Source: Sphingobacterium corticibacterium (GTDB lineage Bacteria > Bacteroidota > Bacteroidia > Sphingobacteriales > Sphingobacteriaceae). From it: a stretch of 64,000 nt of DNA. The position numbers and the translations under genes are program-made. Shown one piece after another: positions 16,249-26,226 of this stretch (the stretch's first letter is position 1; every line of letters begins with the position of its first letter). The stretch covers positions 620,001-684,000 of the forward strand of contig NZ_SGIT01000001.1 in NCBI RefSeq assembly GCF_004208525.1, written 5' to 3'. The notes beneath the pieces were generated by a model, which was given only the letters and a program-made list of their open reading frames with translations, did no database searches and was not told where the DNA came from.

Positions 16249-17881
16249 ACTTCAATCCTTTCAATTGTTTCTGAATTTCAGCATCTAGCTTATTTCCTTC
16301 CTTAAAAAGGGCATCTAATTTTACCTCAAAGCCCTCCATTTTATTTGCAAATTCTTCTGCAGTAATATCCACATATTCAATCTTTACCTCAAAATATTGA
16401 CCTGCAGAGAAGCTATAGTTTTTCGATTTAATCTCATCAGCATTAACAACCACACTAAGATCTAATACAGCTTCTTTATTAGAAAAAGTATTAACAATCT
16501 TTTCCTCTTCACCTTTCGTAAGTACTGTACGCTGATTCTTACCTTCTTTGACCGTTTCACCCAATTTACTAGCATCCATCAACACGATCTTTTCTTGCCC
16601 AGCTTGCTTATCGATGAATATCACAGAAACATTGGTACCTGTACTAGCAAAAATATTACTTGGCATGCTCACCACACCGCGTAACCATCCATTGTCGATT
16701 AATCGCTCCCGTATTTTTTTCTCTATACCACTTTGGGCAGTAATAAATCCTGTTGGTACGACAATAGCTGCTTTACCTGTATCATTCAAACTGTGCATAA
16801 TATGCTGAATAAATAGTAGGTAAATAGCCATGGATTCTTTTTTTGCTTTGGGGACATTGGGAATGCCCGCAAAAAAGCGCTCTTTGAACCGATCTGTATC
16901 CAGGTCTTCTCTAAAATCGGAGAAATCTAATTTAAAAGGCGGATTGGATACGATGTAATCAAATTTTTGCTTTTCTAAATAATAGGGTTGCGCAATGGTG
17001 TTCGTCTTGATCACATTGGGAATACTATGCGTCAAGTTATTCAAGATCAAATTCAAACGCAACATCGTACTCGACTTCTGCGAAATATCTTCGGAATAAA
17101 TAGTACACCGATCTTCACCTATGTTATGTGCCAAGGACATCAAAAGGGAGCCCGATCCTACACTGGGATCGTAACAACGAACCTTCTTAACATCTCCTTG
17201 CACAAGGATATCTGCAATAATACGCGCTACAGCATTTGGGGTATAGTATTCTGCATATTTACCACCAGAGTCGGAGTTGTAATCCTTTACCAGATATTCA
17301 AATATATCTTTGAAGAAATCGTACTTCTCCGTAAAATAATCTTCAAAGCTTTCCTCAAAACTAAACTCAAATAATTTGTTAATTAAAGCTTTACAGAAAT
17401 CATCTTTTTGCGAGGAGTCTGTGATGTAGTTGCTCAACTCATCAAAGAGCTTGTCTTTCGCGCCAGAGAAAGACTTAATGGAGAAAACACTGGCATTCTC
17501 CGTACTGATGTCACGAAGCGTGTCATCAAAGGTCTTTGCAAAATCTTCTGAGTTTTGATTGTTGTATAAGTGAGAAATTAACTGGTGCGGTTTTAATTGT
17601 GGTACATTCTCATCGAGCAAATCCATCAATAACTCATATTGCCCATCCTCTTTTTCGTATAGGTTCTTTAAATTTTGATAGAACTCTTTATTATCGGCTA
17701 ATTCAGGCTTGAGTCTTTTGACTTCAAAACGAAATTTATCATTCAAAAATTTATATAAAAATACCTGAGTAATAATTTTAAACTCATTACCATCATTTCC
17801 CAAACCATAATTGGCACATACGCTTTTCAAGCTGTCAATTAGCTGTTTGGTCTTGGTAGTATATGTAATATCGTGTGTCAT
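16241..17881 (-). CDS. hsdM: Type I restriction-modification DNA methyltransferase subunit
   Basis: HsdM adds a methyl group to N6 of adenine at the site chosen by HsdS and is part of the restriction complex. The 546-residue protein has the helical HsdM N-terminal domain (1-150), the segment YAEYYTPNAVARII (about 205), the SAM-binding motif YDPSVGSGSLLMS (about 233) and the catalytic NPPF motif (about 310). All key residues are present, so it should be active. It is separated from hsdR by 3 bases and overlaps hsdS, the standard R-M-S order of this operon. Confidence 0.97.
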   Translation of the reverse strand: MTHDITYTTKTKQLIDSLKSVCANYGLGNDGNEFKIITQVFLYKFLNDKFRFEVKRLKPELADNKEFYQNLKNLYEKEDGQYELLMDLLDENVPQLKPHQLISHLYNNQNSEDFAKTFDDTLRDISTENASVFSIKSFSGAKDKLFDELSNYITDSSQKDDFCKALINKLFEFSFEESFEDYFTEKYDFFKDIFEYLVKDYNSDSGGKYAEYYTPNAVARIIADILVQGDVKKVRCYDPSVGSGSLLMSLAHNIGEDRCTIYSEDISQKSSTMLRLNLILNNLTHSIPNVIKTNTIAQPYYLEKQKFDYIVSNPPFKLDFSDFREDLDTDRFKERFFAGIPNVPKAKKESMAIYLLFIQHIMHSLNDTGKAAIVVPTGFITAQSGIEKKIRERLIDNGWLRGVVSMPSNIFASTGTNVSVIFIDKQAGQEKIVLMDASKLGETVKEGKNQRTVLTKGEEEKIVNTFSNKEAVLDLSVVVNADEIKSKNYSFSAGQYFEVKIEYVDITAEEFANKMEGFEVKLDALFKEGNKLDAEIQKQLKGLKYE

Positions 17882-17884
17882 TTA

Positions 17885-20800
17885 TTATTTACTATCTCGT
17901 AATTGGAAATACTCTTTGCCAATCAGATTACTTACATTTTGACGCATCACTGCATCCAATTCTATATTCTCTTTCACTACAAACTGTTGGGCGACCAATT
18001 TAACCAAATAACGGTCAAACCAAGCTTGATTTTCTAATATATCTTCTTGTCCTTCTAACTTGTCATCTACTTCTTGTTTTACTTGCATCAAAGCTCTATG
18101 CAGTTGGATTTCCTTTGCAGAGAGATTACCTTTTTCGGTTAATCGCTTATGGATACGCGCATATTTTTCATCGTGATCATACTTCGCTCGTAGCAAGGCA
18201 TTTTTACGATTCAGTTCTTTAGCCTGATCGTATATTTTGCGGAGCAACTGCATATTTTCGACCATATCTTCTTGATTGGTTTCAGAAAGATTTTTTTTAC
18301 GAAATATACGTTCCAATTCTTCTTTCAAACTGATAAACTCCGGATCTCCTGTATCGAAGTTTTGCTGCAAGGCTTCCCTAGTTTTACGCAGTTGATCTTT
18401 GTACTCATCTGCCAATCGCAATTCCTCTTCACCTACTTTAATAAATTGGAAAACAATATCTTCCAATGCTGCGTCCAAAAGGTTACGGGTTTCATCACTA
18501 TTTTCTAGACTTTCTACGAAATTCAGGTTATCCAAGCGACTTTGAGCTTCCAACAATAAACGGTTGAGAACATGGAAGTCTACCAATTCTCCCAGACCTT
18601 CATAACCATTGATCGCAATAATGTTTTTCAGTTCTTTGGCCGTACGCAGTGCTTTGACTAATCGTAACAATTCATGCTTATCATGTATCGCAGCAATTTG
18701 TTGAGAGAAAATCTCTTGGTTCTCCGTGTCGTAATGAAATAGCGTTTCTTGGATTTCGTTGATCTCCGTTTTAATCTCCTCTTTCGATTTGAAGAGATAC
18801 GAATACATTTCCATCTCATCGCCTAACTGTTCTTGCAACTCCTGAAAATAGAGTTGATTGGTTCGATCAAATGCTGTAGAGATATCTGCAAAATCCACGA
18901 CATAACCATACTGATAGTTTTTGTAAGGGCGGTTTACACGAGTCAAGGTCTGTAGGAGGTTGTGATCCTGAATTACTCGTGCTAGATAAAGCTTTTTCAA
19001 GCGTTTAGCATCAAAGCCAGTCAATAGCATGTTATAGACAAATAGTATATCTATCTTACCACTTTTAAAGGCCTCAATCAAATCTTTGCGGATCTGCTTG
19101 TCATTCTCGTCGTGAAGTATCAAGGCTGCGGTCAGCTTTTCTTTACGACGATCCCCATAAGCAACAGATGGTTCTGCGGCGATGGCTAGATTTTGCACAT
19201 TTATTTCTTGAATGCCGTATTGCTCTTCAAACAGCTGAAATAACATCTTAGCCTGCTTAGATGAATCACAAACGACCATTCCTCCCAATGATTCATCCCG
19301 CCAGTAATCCCTGAAGTCGACTAGATCTCTAGTGATATAGTCCAGTAAACCTTGTGCAAATCTTCGGTCAGCATAGACATCTGAGGTTTTGATATCTCCT
19401 CGAAGTACCTTAATCTGCTCTATCACTTCTTTCATCTCCATCTTGAAGCTTCCTTCAATTTCTTCACGAATAAGTCGTAAAGTATACCCATCAGCTATAG
19501 AGCGATTGTAGTAATATTTGTGAATGTAATTACCAAACAATAGTTTTGAATCGTATTCCTTTGCAACTTCTTTTAAAAGAGGAGTACCCGTCAAGGCGAT
19601 CTTAATAGCATTTTTATCTGAATTTATCAGATTTGCCAAATAGTTACCTTTCGGATTATAGCTACGATGTGCTTCATCTAGGAAGAAAATTCGCTGTGTA
19701 TTAATATCGTAACCGATATCATCGGAAACAGTAGATCCTTCACTAAATTTTTGAATATTAACAACCGTGATTTCTGCTTGTCCGCTATCGTTATGAATGG
19801 CGCCTACGACCTTTAAGTCAGCAACAAACTCCTGTCTTGAGTTAACCCGATTGACTTTTAATCCTCGCTTTGCAAATTCATTAGAGGATTGAATCAACAA
19901 ATCCAATCGATCAACAATAAAATAAAACTTAGGGATAATTTGTTTTTTCTGATAGTATTCAGTCAAATACTTGACATTATAGTATGCCAAGGCTGTTTTT
20001 CCCGAACCTTGCGTATGCCAGATAATACCTTTTGTTCTGCCTTCATCTAGTTTCGCAGTTATGGCCATACTAGCAAATACCTGCGGATAACGCATGATAT
20101 GCTTTTGTACAGTGCTTTCCTCTCGTACATAGGCGATAGCATACCGTAGAATAAAGCCTAAGCGTTCTCTACTAAACAACGACGTTAATATTCTATGAGT
20201 AGGTCCATAGGGCTCCTTGTTCGTTTTAAATTCTGGACTGTGTTTTATAACCAATAGGTTATTATCCTTTAGGACGAAGTTTTCCTGATCTTCAGATAGG
20301 TTGATCAACTCTTGTTTAACGGGATAGTCTACATCTTCTCTGAAATAATTAAAATGCAGATCAGCATAAGCAGAGGTAGCATAGAAAGCACCAAACACAG
20401 GTTCTACAATGCCATCTTCATATTCCATATTATTAGAAAAGACCATTAACTGAGTGATATTGGCAAATTTTCTAAAATGTTTCTGCTTAAACCGGTTATT
20501 GATCCGTCTGCGTTCTGCTAAAACCCCTTCTTTGTTATGAGGTTTCTTGACTTCGACAAAAGCTAAGGGCATTCCATTGATCAAAACCGTTATGTCAGGA
20601 CGAAACTCTTCGTCACCACTTTTACAGATCAATTCCGTTGTGACATGAAAGCTATTGTTATTGAAATTCTTAAAGTCAATTAGCTTAATACCAGAAGTTG
20701 CAGTCAGGCGCTGATAAAACTTTTCACCGATATCTTCATAGTCTAATTCTAAGCTTATTTCATCCAACAAGCGTTTAAGATCTTCTAAGGCTACATCAGG

Positions 20801-20953
20801 GTTAATGCGTTGAAGACTTTCTAAAAATATGTCTTCAAATATATTACTATCTGATCGTCTAATTTGTTCTCGTAAAGGAATACATGTGTACCCCAAGCGC
20901 ATTAAATGTAATAACGCAGGAATCTTTACACGTGAATTTTCGTTAAATGCCAT
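17885..20953 (-). CDS. hsdR: Type I restriction endonuclease subunit R
   Basis: HsdR is the motor and nuclease of the type I enzyme: it translocates DNA with ATP and cuts at a distance. The 1022-residue protein shows the N-terminal PD-(D/E)xK nuclease (EFRPDITVLINGMPLAFVEV, then KKP, about 118-140), helicase Walker A TQGSGKTALAYYN (about 310), the DEAH box FLDEAHRSYNP (about 425), TGTP (motif III, about 450), and a C-terminal helical region for complex binding. No lesion is seen. Its start codon overlaps the stop of abiEii by one base, so the AbiE pair and the restriction enzyme are transcribed together. Confidence 0.97.
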   Translation of the reverse strand: MAFNENSRVKIPALLHLMRLGYTCIPLREQIRRSDSNIFEDIFLESLQRINPDVALEDLKRLLDEISLELDYEDIGEKFYQRLTATSGIKLIDFKNFNNNSFHVTTELICKSGDEEFRPDITVLINGMPLAFVEVKKPHNKEGVLAERRRINNRFKQKHFRKFANITQLMVFSNNMEYEDGIVEPVFGAFYATSAYADLHFNYFREDVDYPVKQELINLSEDQENFVLKDNNLLVIKHSPEFKTNKEPYGPTHRILTSLFSRERLGFILRYAIAYVREESTVQKHIMRYPQVFASMAITAKLDEGRTKGIIWHTQGSGKTALAYYNVKYLTEYYQKKQIIPKFYFIVDRLDLLIQSSNEFAKRGLKVNRVNSRQEFVADLKVVGAIHNDSGQAEITVVNIQKFSEGSTVSDDIGYDINTQRIFFLDEAHRSYNPKGNYLANLINSDKNAIKIALTGTPLLKEVAKEYDSKLLFGNYIHKYYYNRSIADGYTLRLIREEIEGSFKMEMKEVIEQIKVLRGDIKTSDVYADRRFAQGLLDYITRDLVDFRDYWRDESLGGMVVCDSSKQAKMLFQLFEEQYGIQEINVQNLAIAAEPSVAYGDRRKEKLTAALILHDENDKQIRKDLIEAFKSGKIDILFVYNMLLTGFDAKRLKKLYLARVIQDHNLLQTLTRVNRPYKNYQYGYVVDFADISTAFDRTNQLYFQELQEQLGDEMEMYSYLFKSKEEIKTEINEIQETLFHYDTENQEIFSQQIAAIHDKHELLRLVKALRTAKELKNIIAINGYEGLGELVDFHVLNRLLLEAQSRLDNLNFVESLENSDETRNLLDAALEDIVFQFIKVGEEELRLADEYKDQLRKTREALQQNFDTGDPEFISLKEELERIFRKKNLSETNQEDMVENMQLLRKIYDQAKELNRKNALLRAKYDHDEKYARIHKRLTEKGNLSAKEIQLHRALMQVKQEVDDKLEGQEDILENQAWFDRYLVKLVAQQFVVKENIELDAVMRQNVSNLIGKEYFQLRDSK

Positions 20954-21819
20954 TATATCGTTTCGAAGATCTGATCAAACAATAATTTCAAGTCCTTTTG
21001 TACCTCGTCAAAAGCAGGTAATTTCTTTGTAGAGATTTGATGTCCCAAGCTTGATTTCCAAGCTCTTTTCACTGTATTTTCACTCCGAGCGTTAAGTAAT
21101 TGTTCTACTCCTGTAAATTCAAGTCCTTTAAATGCCATTTTCTCTAAGAAAGCCTGCTTAATCTCCGCCCAATCGAGATCATTGACATGCTTGGATAAAT
21201 ACCATATATCATAATAGTCGCGAGGTGCTGTATAGGAGCGTTGTATCAAAGCTCTTAACTTTTCAGACAACACTTCTCGTATATCATAGCAGGCAATTTC
21301 GTCTACTGCAGAACTCAGCTGATCGGAATAATTATGATAGACCGTTTTCAAAGTCGGTTCGAACACCATCTTCTCGTATAGAATAATTTCAATCTTAATA
21401 GACGTATTCCATCGGGCTGGATCTGGCGGAATTTGATCCTTGGAATGATCGGCTCCCCAAAACTTGACAACGGCAGCATATCCAGTAGGCATATCATTGT
21501 GCCGAAGATTGGTCAGCTTTTCCAGATGTAATTGCATTCCAGTACGTTCTTGTACAAATGACATGATTTGCCGCAGCAAATCTTCATCCAATTGAAAATC
21601 TGGATTGATGGATGTAAAATCTAAATCTTCTGAAAAACGATAATCTGGGATATAACATTTTCTTAAACATGTTCCTCCTTTGAAGATTAGTGCTTCTTTG
21701 CAAGAATCTATCGAAAATATAGCATCGACAAAATGTCCTAATACCCAATCCTTGTCAATGGTACTTCTGGACACTTCGTGTTCCAAAGCTTTTTTTTCTA
21801 TTTCCTTTTTCAGTATCAT
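20953..21819 (-). CDS. abiEii: AbiEii toxin, nucleotidyltransferase
   Basis: This is the toxin half of a type IV toxin-antitoxin pair used in phage abortive infection. AbiEii-family proteins are nucleotidyltransferases that act on tRNA or other RNA. The 288-residue protein shows the signature KGGTCLRK (about 46) and RFSEDLDF (about 61), which supply the GG motif and the metal-binding acidic residues. The later segment CYDIREVLSEKLRALIQR is also typical. The genes are fused head-to-tail with abiEi (1-base overlap) and hsdR (1-base overlap), an arrangement often seen where AbiE accompanies type I restriction systems. Confidence 0.92.
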   Translation of the reverse strand: MILKKEIEKKALEHEVSRSTIDKDWVLGHFVDAIFSIDSCKEALIFKGGTCLRKCYIPDYRFSEDLDFTSINPDFQLDEDLLRQIMSFVQERTGMQLHLEKLTNLRHNDMPTGYAAVVKFWGADHSKDQIPPDPARWNTSIKIEIILYEKMVFEPTLKTVYHNYSDQLSSAVDEIACYDIREVLSEKLRALIQRSYTAPRDYYDIWYLSKHVNDLDWAEIKQAFLEKMAFKGLEFTGVEQLLNARSENTVKRAWKSSLGHQISTKKLPAFDEVQKDLKLLFDQIFETI

Positions 21820-22619
21820 TAGTATTGTTTATTGGATATGTCTAACAATTCTTCCCGGCTGATATTTAACCTTAATCGCCATTCCGCTACAAATTCACCT
21901 TCTTCCAATCCCTGGGGATCAAACAAGTTATATTTATTCTTTACCTGCATCTTGGCAAAATCTATAAAAGATTCCATGCTTGGAATTTGGAGAAGCTCAA
22001 CCAAATAGCCAATTCGTTTGGTAACCGCTATATTATTCACAGCCTTGCAATACTCGACTAATTTAGTGGGTTGCATTTGCGCTTGACTAACTGCTCGAAT
22101 CAATTCCGCATAGCCACCAGAATGTTGAGGTAGGTCAAAGCAATCGACTATTGTTTTCTCTACATCGGTTATCGGATACTGAAGGTTACCGTAACCATTG
22201 TGTATTATTCCTGTTTTTTTATTAGGTGCTATCCTAACGAATTTATAAGAAGTACCTAAGATTGACTTGTCGTTTTTTTGATTAGTCGTCTGAATAAAAA
22301 CGGTATTAGAAAATTGTTCGGTCAATCCGTGCAAATTTAATGCAGACCAATACGCGACAGCACTATTTTCAGCGACGAAAGTACCGATGACATATTCGTC
22401 CCGAAAACCTTGTTTGCAAAATTTACCTTTTTCCATTCGCACAAGTAGTTCCTTGTCGACTAGATTCTCTAGGATTTCACTTAAGTTGTCAAACTTTTGT
22501 TCTAGCAACTGTTCAATTTCGGAGAATTTGAACAACTGTACTTCATAGTCGTCCAGCAACTTTAAGAACTCAAGTTGGGGCTTCGTAAGATGTTCTGATA
22601 TATAAACGCTGTCTGCCAT
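21819..22619 (-). CDS. abiEi: AbiEi antitoxin and transcriptional regulator
   Basis: This is the 266-residue antitoxin of the AbiE pair. The N-terminal 70 residues form a winged-helix DNA-binding domain (LTKPQLEFLKLLDDYEVQLF to LVDKELLVRMEKGKF). The following part (SAVAYWSALNLHGLTEQF, then YPITDVEKTIVDCFDLP) is the conserved AbiEi C-terminal region. Known AbiEi proteins repress their own promoter by binding inverted repeats. Here a 14-bp perfect inverted repeat stands at 22632-22668, just ahead of the start codon, which fits. As the first gene of the operon, it should set the expression level of all seven genes. Confidence 0.9.
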   Translation of the reverse strand: MADSVYISEHLTKPQLEFLKLLDDYEVQLFKFSEIEQLLEQKFDNLSEILENLVDKELLVRMEKGKFCKQGFRDEYVIGTFVAENSAVAYWSALNLHGLTEQFSNTVFIQTTNQKNDKSILGTSYKFVRIAPNKKTGIIHNGYGNLQYPITDVEKTIVDCFDLPQHSGGYAELIRAVSQAQMQPTKLVEYCKAVNNIAVTKRIGYLVELLQIPSMESFIDFAKMQVKNKYNLFDPQGLEEGEFVAEWRLRLNISREELLDISNKQY

Positions 22620-22631
22620 ATTACCTTTTGC

Positions 22632-22668
22632 GTTACGATAAGACCTAAAAAATGGGTCTTATCGTAAC
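22632..22668. promoter_or_regulatory. Inverted repeat, likely AbiEi operator
   Basis: The arms GTTACGATAAGACC (22632-22645) and GGTCTTATCGTAAC (22655-22668) form a perfect 14-bp inverted repeat with a 9-base spacer, 13 bases before the abiEi start codon. The position and symmetry suit binding by a dimeric repressor such as AbiEi. A terminator is unlikely because no T run follows on either strand. Confidence 0.7.
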
Positions 22669-22819
22669 ACGATTGGTAAAGATAAGGAACAATTACCCAA
22701 AAAGCAACGCTTCCCACTAAATCTCAATCACCACTTTGAATAAACGAAAGTGTTCCAGATTATTAATATTTTTAAGATGTATATTCCAATTCATTATCTT
22801 AATACCAAAATAAAAACAA

Positions 22820-25789
22820 GTGGAATTCACTAACGAGGACATAATCTATCTTGTCAACCTTTTTAAAGGTCGCGAAGACGTATTTGCTTTACGCTGGGAG
22901 AAGGGAAATAAAAGCGGGTACATGCCGGCCTATAGCTATGATCCATACCATTATCGACTACATAAAGCTAATGGCGGGAGTTTTCAAAGCTATAGTCACA
23001 AAACTTACCTGCCATTGTCAGAAATAGAAATTACGAAACATCTTAACGGCCTTCAGCAGATCGGAATTTATCCACTGTTGCAAGATAACACTTCTTGGTT
23101 TTTAGTGGCTGATTTCGATAAATCCGATTGGCAACAACAGGCTTTGAAATTTCTCGAAGCATGTACAGGCAAAAATATCCCTGCTTATCTTGAACGGTCC
23201 CGTTCCGGCAATGGCGCACATGTCTGGATTTTCTTTGAAAGCCCTTATCCAGCAGCCAAAAGTCGTAAGTTATTTATGCATATCTTGGAAAGATGCGGTG
23301 CATTCTCGCCATTTGAGAAAAACTCCAGCTTCGACCGTTTATTTCCAAATCAAGATCGGCTGTCAGGGAAAGGGTTAGGAAATCTAATTGCGTTGCCCTT
23401 ATCTTTACCTGCTGTACAGAATGGCAACAGTTCCTTTATTGATCCCAAAACGATGACCCAATTTCCTGATCAAATCGCATATTTAAAAGAAATTAAAAGA
23501 GTGAGTTTGGATTACCTAGAGGAGCTGTTCAATCAAACAGGAGGAAGTAAAGAAAGCTATGTACCCGTTGTTGATGGAAAACTTAAGATTACCTTGAGCA
23601 ATTCGATCCGTATAAATAGTCACGCTATACCATTTGTACTCGTCAATTTTTTGAAGGAGCAACTTAATTTTGCTAATTCAGCCTTTATCATCAAGAAAAA
23701 GTCAGGGAGAAGCACTTTTGAAACACCTAGGTTTTTTAAATTGATCGATGAAACCGAAAATGAAATCCTTATCCCAAGAGGGTTTATTGGAAAATTGCTG
23801 AGGTTCTGCAGAGAATCACAGGTAACACATGACTTTGTTGATAATAGACGTGAGCTCCCAACAATCCAATTCTCTTTTAATGCCGCGTTGCGACAGCATC
23901 AAATCAATGCTGTCGCCGCAGTAGAAAAAAAGGATTTCGGAGTAATCGTCGCACCGCCAGGAACAGGAAAAACTGTTATCGGTCTGAAAATCATTGCAGA
24001 CAAACAACAACCTGCACTTATTGTCGTACACCGTAAGCAATTATTGGATCAATGGGTGGAGCGTATAGAATCATTCCTAGGGATACCGAAGAAAGAAATT
24101 GGGATTATAGGCCAAGGAAAAGCAAGATTGGGTGTAAGTACAATAACCGTTGCAACGATACAAAGTCTTCCAAAACATATTGAAACAATTCAGGACAAAT
24201 TTGGCACAATCCTGATCGACGAATGCCATCATATTCCAGCGGAATCTTACCGTACCACCGTCGGAAAACTAAACAGTGTTTATTGCTACGGTCTCACAGC
24301 GACTCCTTTTCGGAAATATAATGATGATAAATTGATCTTCACCTATCTCGGTGATATCATTACAGAAATCCGACCAGAGGAAATTGAAGATTACAAAAGG
24401 GCAAATATCATCGTCCGGAATACCACACTCCATGTTCCCTATAATTCTAAAACCGACAGTTTCGAAACACTTTCCCAAATTATAATTCATGATACAGCAA
24501 GAAACCGATTAATAGTAGACGATGTATCCGCCGAGCTAAACCAAGGAAAAAAGGCAGTTATAATTACCGAAAGAAAAGAACATATCGAGACGCTGAATCT
24601 ATTGCTAAAATCAAATTATGAAACCATAACGCTCAGCGGAGATGATTCAGACAGCAGTAAGAAAGCGAAATGGAAAACATTGTCAGAAGGGAATTTTCAA
24701 GTACTGATTACGACAGGTCAATATTTTGGAGAGGGTTCGGATATTCAGCATATCAGCACACTACTTTTGGCCTATCCCTTTGCTTTCCATGGAAAATTGA
24801 TTCAATACATCGGTCGGGTGCAGCGATCCGAGATCAATCCAACTATATATGACTATCGGGATGTACAGATCGATTATCTAGACAAGATGTTTCTAAAACG
24901 GAATATCTATTACCGTAAAATCACCAAACAAGCGACACTTTTTGACGAACCAACGATGGATTACCAGCCTCAAATAGGTCACTTATTTACCTTAGAAAAA
25001 AGTACCAAGATACCCATTGAGGATCTATCGTTTCATTATGGCCATGTGGTCTTCACTTATAAAGTAGAAGAGATGCATACGGTTTTGGAATTTCAAATCG
25101 AAAATTTGGAGATTAGGCCCGAGTTTGAGGTATTAAAACCTTACTTTATCAAGATACTGAAATCTAAAAACATCAACGTTCAGTTAAACGCTGAATTTGA
25201 ATACGGAAAATTGGTAGCACAAATCGCTACTTCCGAAGATATAGAACGAATAAATAAAGAAATTGTGGAAGGTGTAAAATTCCAGTTTCTGAACAAGGGA
25301 CTATTAAGTAAGCTACCTTTTCAAAAGCAAAATATATTGACCTCGGACCAGCTGCAAAATGGCGAGACTGTATACGCAAATGCCGAAGAATTAATATCTG
25401 AAATACTTAAACTACGAAAATATAAGCATTCTCGACAAGTTCAATTCTTAGCCGATCACCATCAGAGTAGCATCATGAAGGTTAGGTTCGTGCTTAGTCC
25501 CTTTGCATTTGTATTTCTTCTATCAGGAGACAGCCAATACCACATCATCCTTGAAACCTTAGATACGGAGGAGGCGACTTATATCTGGCACACAGATAAA
25601 AATAAAACCGTCTTGAAAGACGCTGTTGCGATGATAGATAAAGATCTGCAGATTATTCGTGAAAAAGGTAGACAGGCTTTCTTAGAAAACCATACTCCCG
25701 AAAGATTTAGCCGTATCCTTCATGACTACAGCGATCCGGATAGAGGTTTTATCCTTTGGAAAGCATTTTTGGAAGAAGTAACACTTTAA
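22820..25789 (+). CDS. TOTE-type archaeo-eukaryotic primase fused to SF2 helicase
   Basis: A 989-residue two-enzyme protein. Residues 1-235 look like the AEP primase domain of TOTE conflict systems, with the catalytic acidic pair in LVADFDKS (about 94-101) and the histidine of RSGNGAHVWIFF (about 131-142). Residues 350-680 are an SF2 helicase: Walker A APPGTGKT (about 377), DECHH (about 467), LTATPFRK, and a C-terminal helicase half ending in GRVQRSE. The last 260 residues are unknown. It diverges from the abiEi operon, 200 bases away, inside a defence-rich island. TOTE proteins are thought to act in conflict with invading nucleic acids. The start is GTG with an A-rich upstream region. Confidence 0.8.
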   Translation: MEFTNEDIIYLVNLFKGREDVFALRWEKGNKSGYMPAYSYDPYHYRLHKANGGSFQSYSHKTYLPLSEIEITKHLNGLQQIGIYPLLQDNTSWFLVADFDKSDWQQQALKFLEACTGKNIPAYLERSRSGNGAHVWIFFESPYPAAKSRKLFMHILERCGAFSPFEKNSSFDRLFPNQDRLSGKGLGNLIALPLSLPAVQNGNSSFIDPKTMTQFPDQIAYLKEIKRVSLDYLEELFNQTGGSKESYVPVVDGKLKITLSNSIRINSHAIPFVLVNFLKEQLNFANSAFIIKKKSGRSTFETPRFFKLIDETENEILIPRGFIGKLLRFCRESQVTHDFVDNRRELPTIQFSFNAALRQHQINAVAAVEKKDFGVIVAPPGTGKTVIGLKIIADKQQPALIVVHRKQLLDQWVERIESFLGIPKKEIGIIGQGKARLGVSTITVATIQSLPKHIETIQDKFGTILIDECHHIPAESYRTTVGKLNSVYCYGLTATPFRKYNDDKLIFTYLGDIITEIRPEEIEDYKRANIIVRNTTLHVPYNSKTDSFETLSQIIIHDTARNRLIVDDVSAELNQGKKAVIITERKEHIETLNLLLKSNYETITLSGDDSDSSKKAKWKTLSEGNFQVLITTGQYFGEGSDIQHISTLLLAYPFAFHGKLIQYIGRVQRSEINPTIYDYRDVQIDYLDKMFLKRNIYYRKITKQATLFDEPTMDYQPQIGHLFTLEKSTKIPIEDLSFHYGHVVFTYKVEEMHTVLEFQIENLEIRPEFEVLKPYFIKILKSKNINVQLNAEFEYGKLVAQIATSEDIERINKEIVEGVKFQFLNKGLLSKLPFQKQNILTSDQLQNGETVYANAEELISEILKLRKYKHSRQVQFLADHHQSSIMKVRFVLSPFAFVFLLSGDSQYHIILETLDTEEATYIWHTDKNKTVLKDAVAMIDKDLQIIREKGRQAFLENHTPERFSRILHDYSDPDRGFILWKAFLEEVTL

Positions 25790-25914
25790 GAGTGAATTTT
25801 AATTCCTCTTCGGATAGGAAATAAGGCATTCGTCGTCCTCCTTCAGCAAGTATGTCGCCAATCCAAATAGACCCTATCCATGAGTGCTCAATTCCAAAAG
25901 CATTGGGATAGCGT

Positions 25915-25947
25915 CTATTTGCCCTTCGGGTGCTGCGCAGATTGTCA
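25915..25947 (+). repeat. Direct repeat copy 1 in the GC-rich region
   Basis: The 33-nt block ending in TGCTGCGCAGATTGTCA recurs at 26194-26226 with two mismatches. Weaker similarity (TTCGTCCT, TGGAGCTGT) continues downstream of both, so the region arose by an old tandem duplication of about 280 bp. Confidence 0.8.
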
Positions 25948-26193
25948 CCATCCATGCAGTTCAGTTCGTCCTCCTCATAGGCGGCTACTTTGTCTGGCGT
26001 GGAGCTGTATTCCATTTCATTCCATGTAGCACCACGCCATCCACCGCCGCCTCGAGTTTGTCTCGCCTGCAGGTCGCTCGGGCTGCGGTGGCCATAGGCA
26101 GGCCAATGCACTGATCGCAACCTCCTTTAGCAAAAAAATAATGCCGATCCGACAGGCACTACACACACTTTCACAATTCCAATACAGTGTAGA

Positions 26194-26226
26194 GCCTATT
26201 CGCCCTCCGGGTGCTGCGCAGATTGT
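26194..26226 (+). repeat. Direct repeat copy 2 in the GC-rich region
   Basis: Counterpart of 25915-25947. A shared upstream TCAATTCCAA-like stretch precedes both copies. Confidence 0.8.

Noticed and set aside
16988..17374. 128-codon plus-strand frame inside hsdM
   Set aside because: Opposite the catalytic region of a well-supported methyltransferase gene and without recognisable content.
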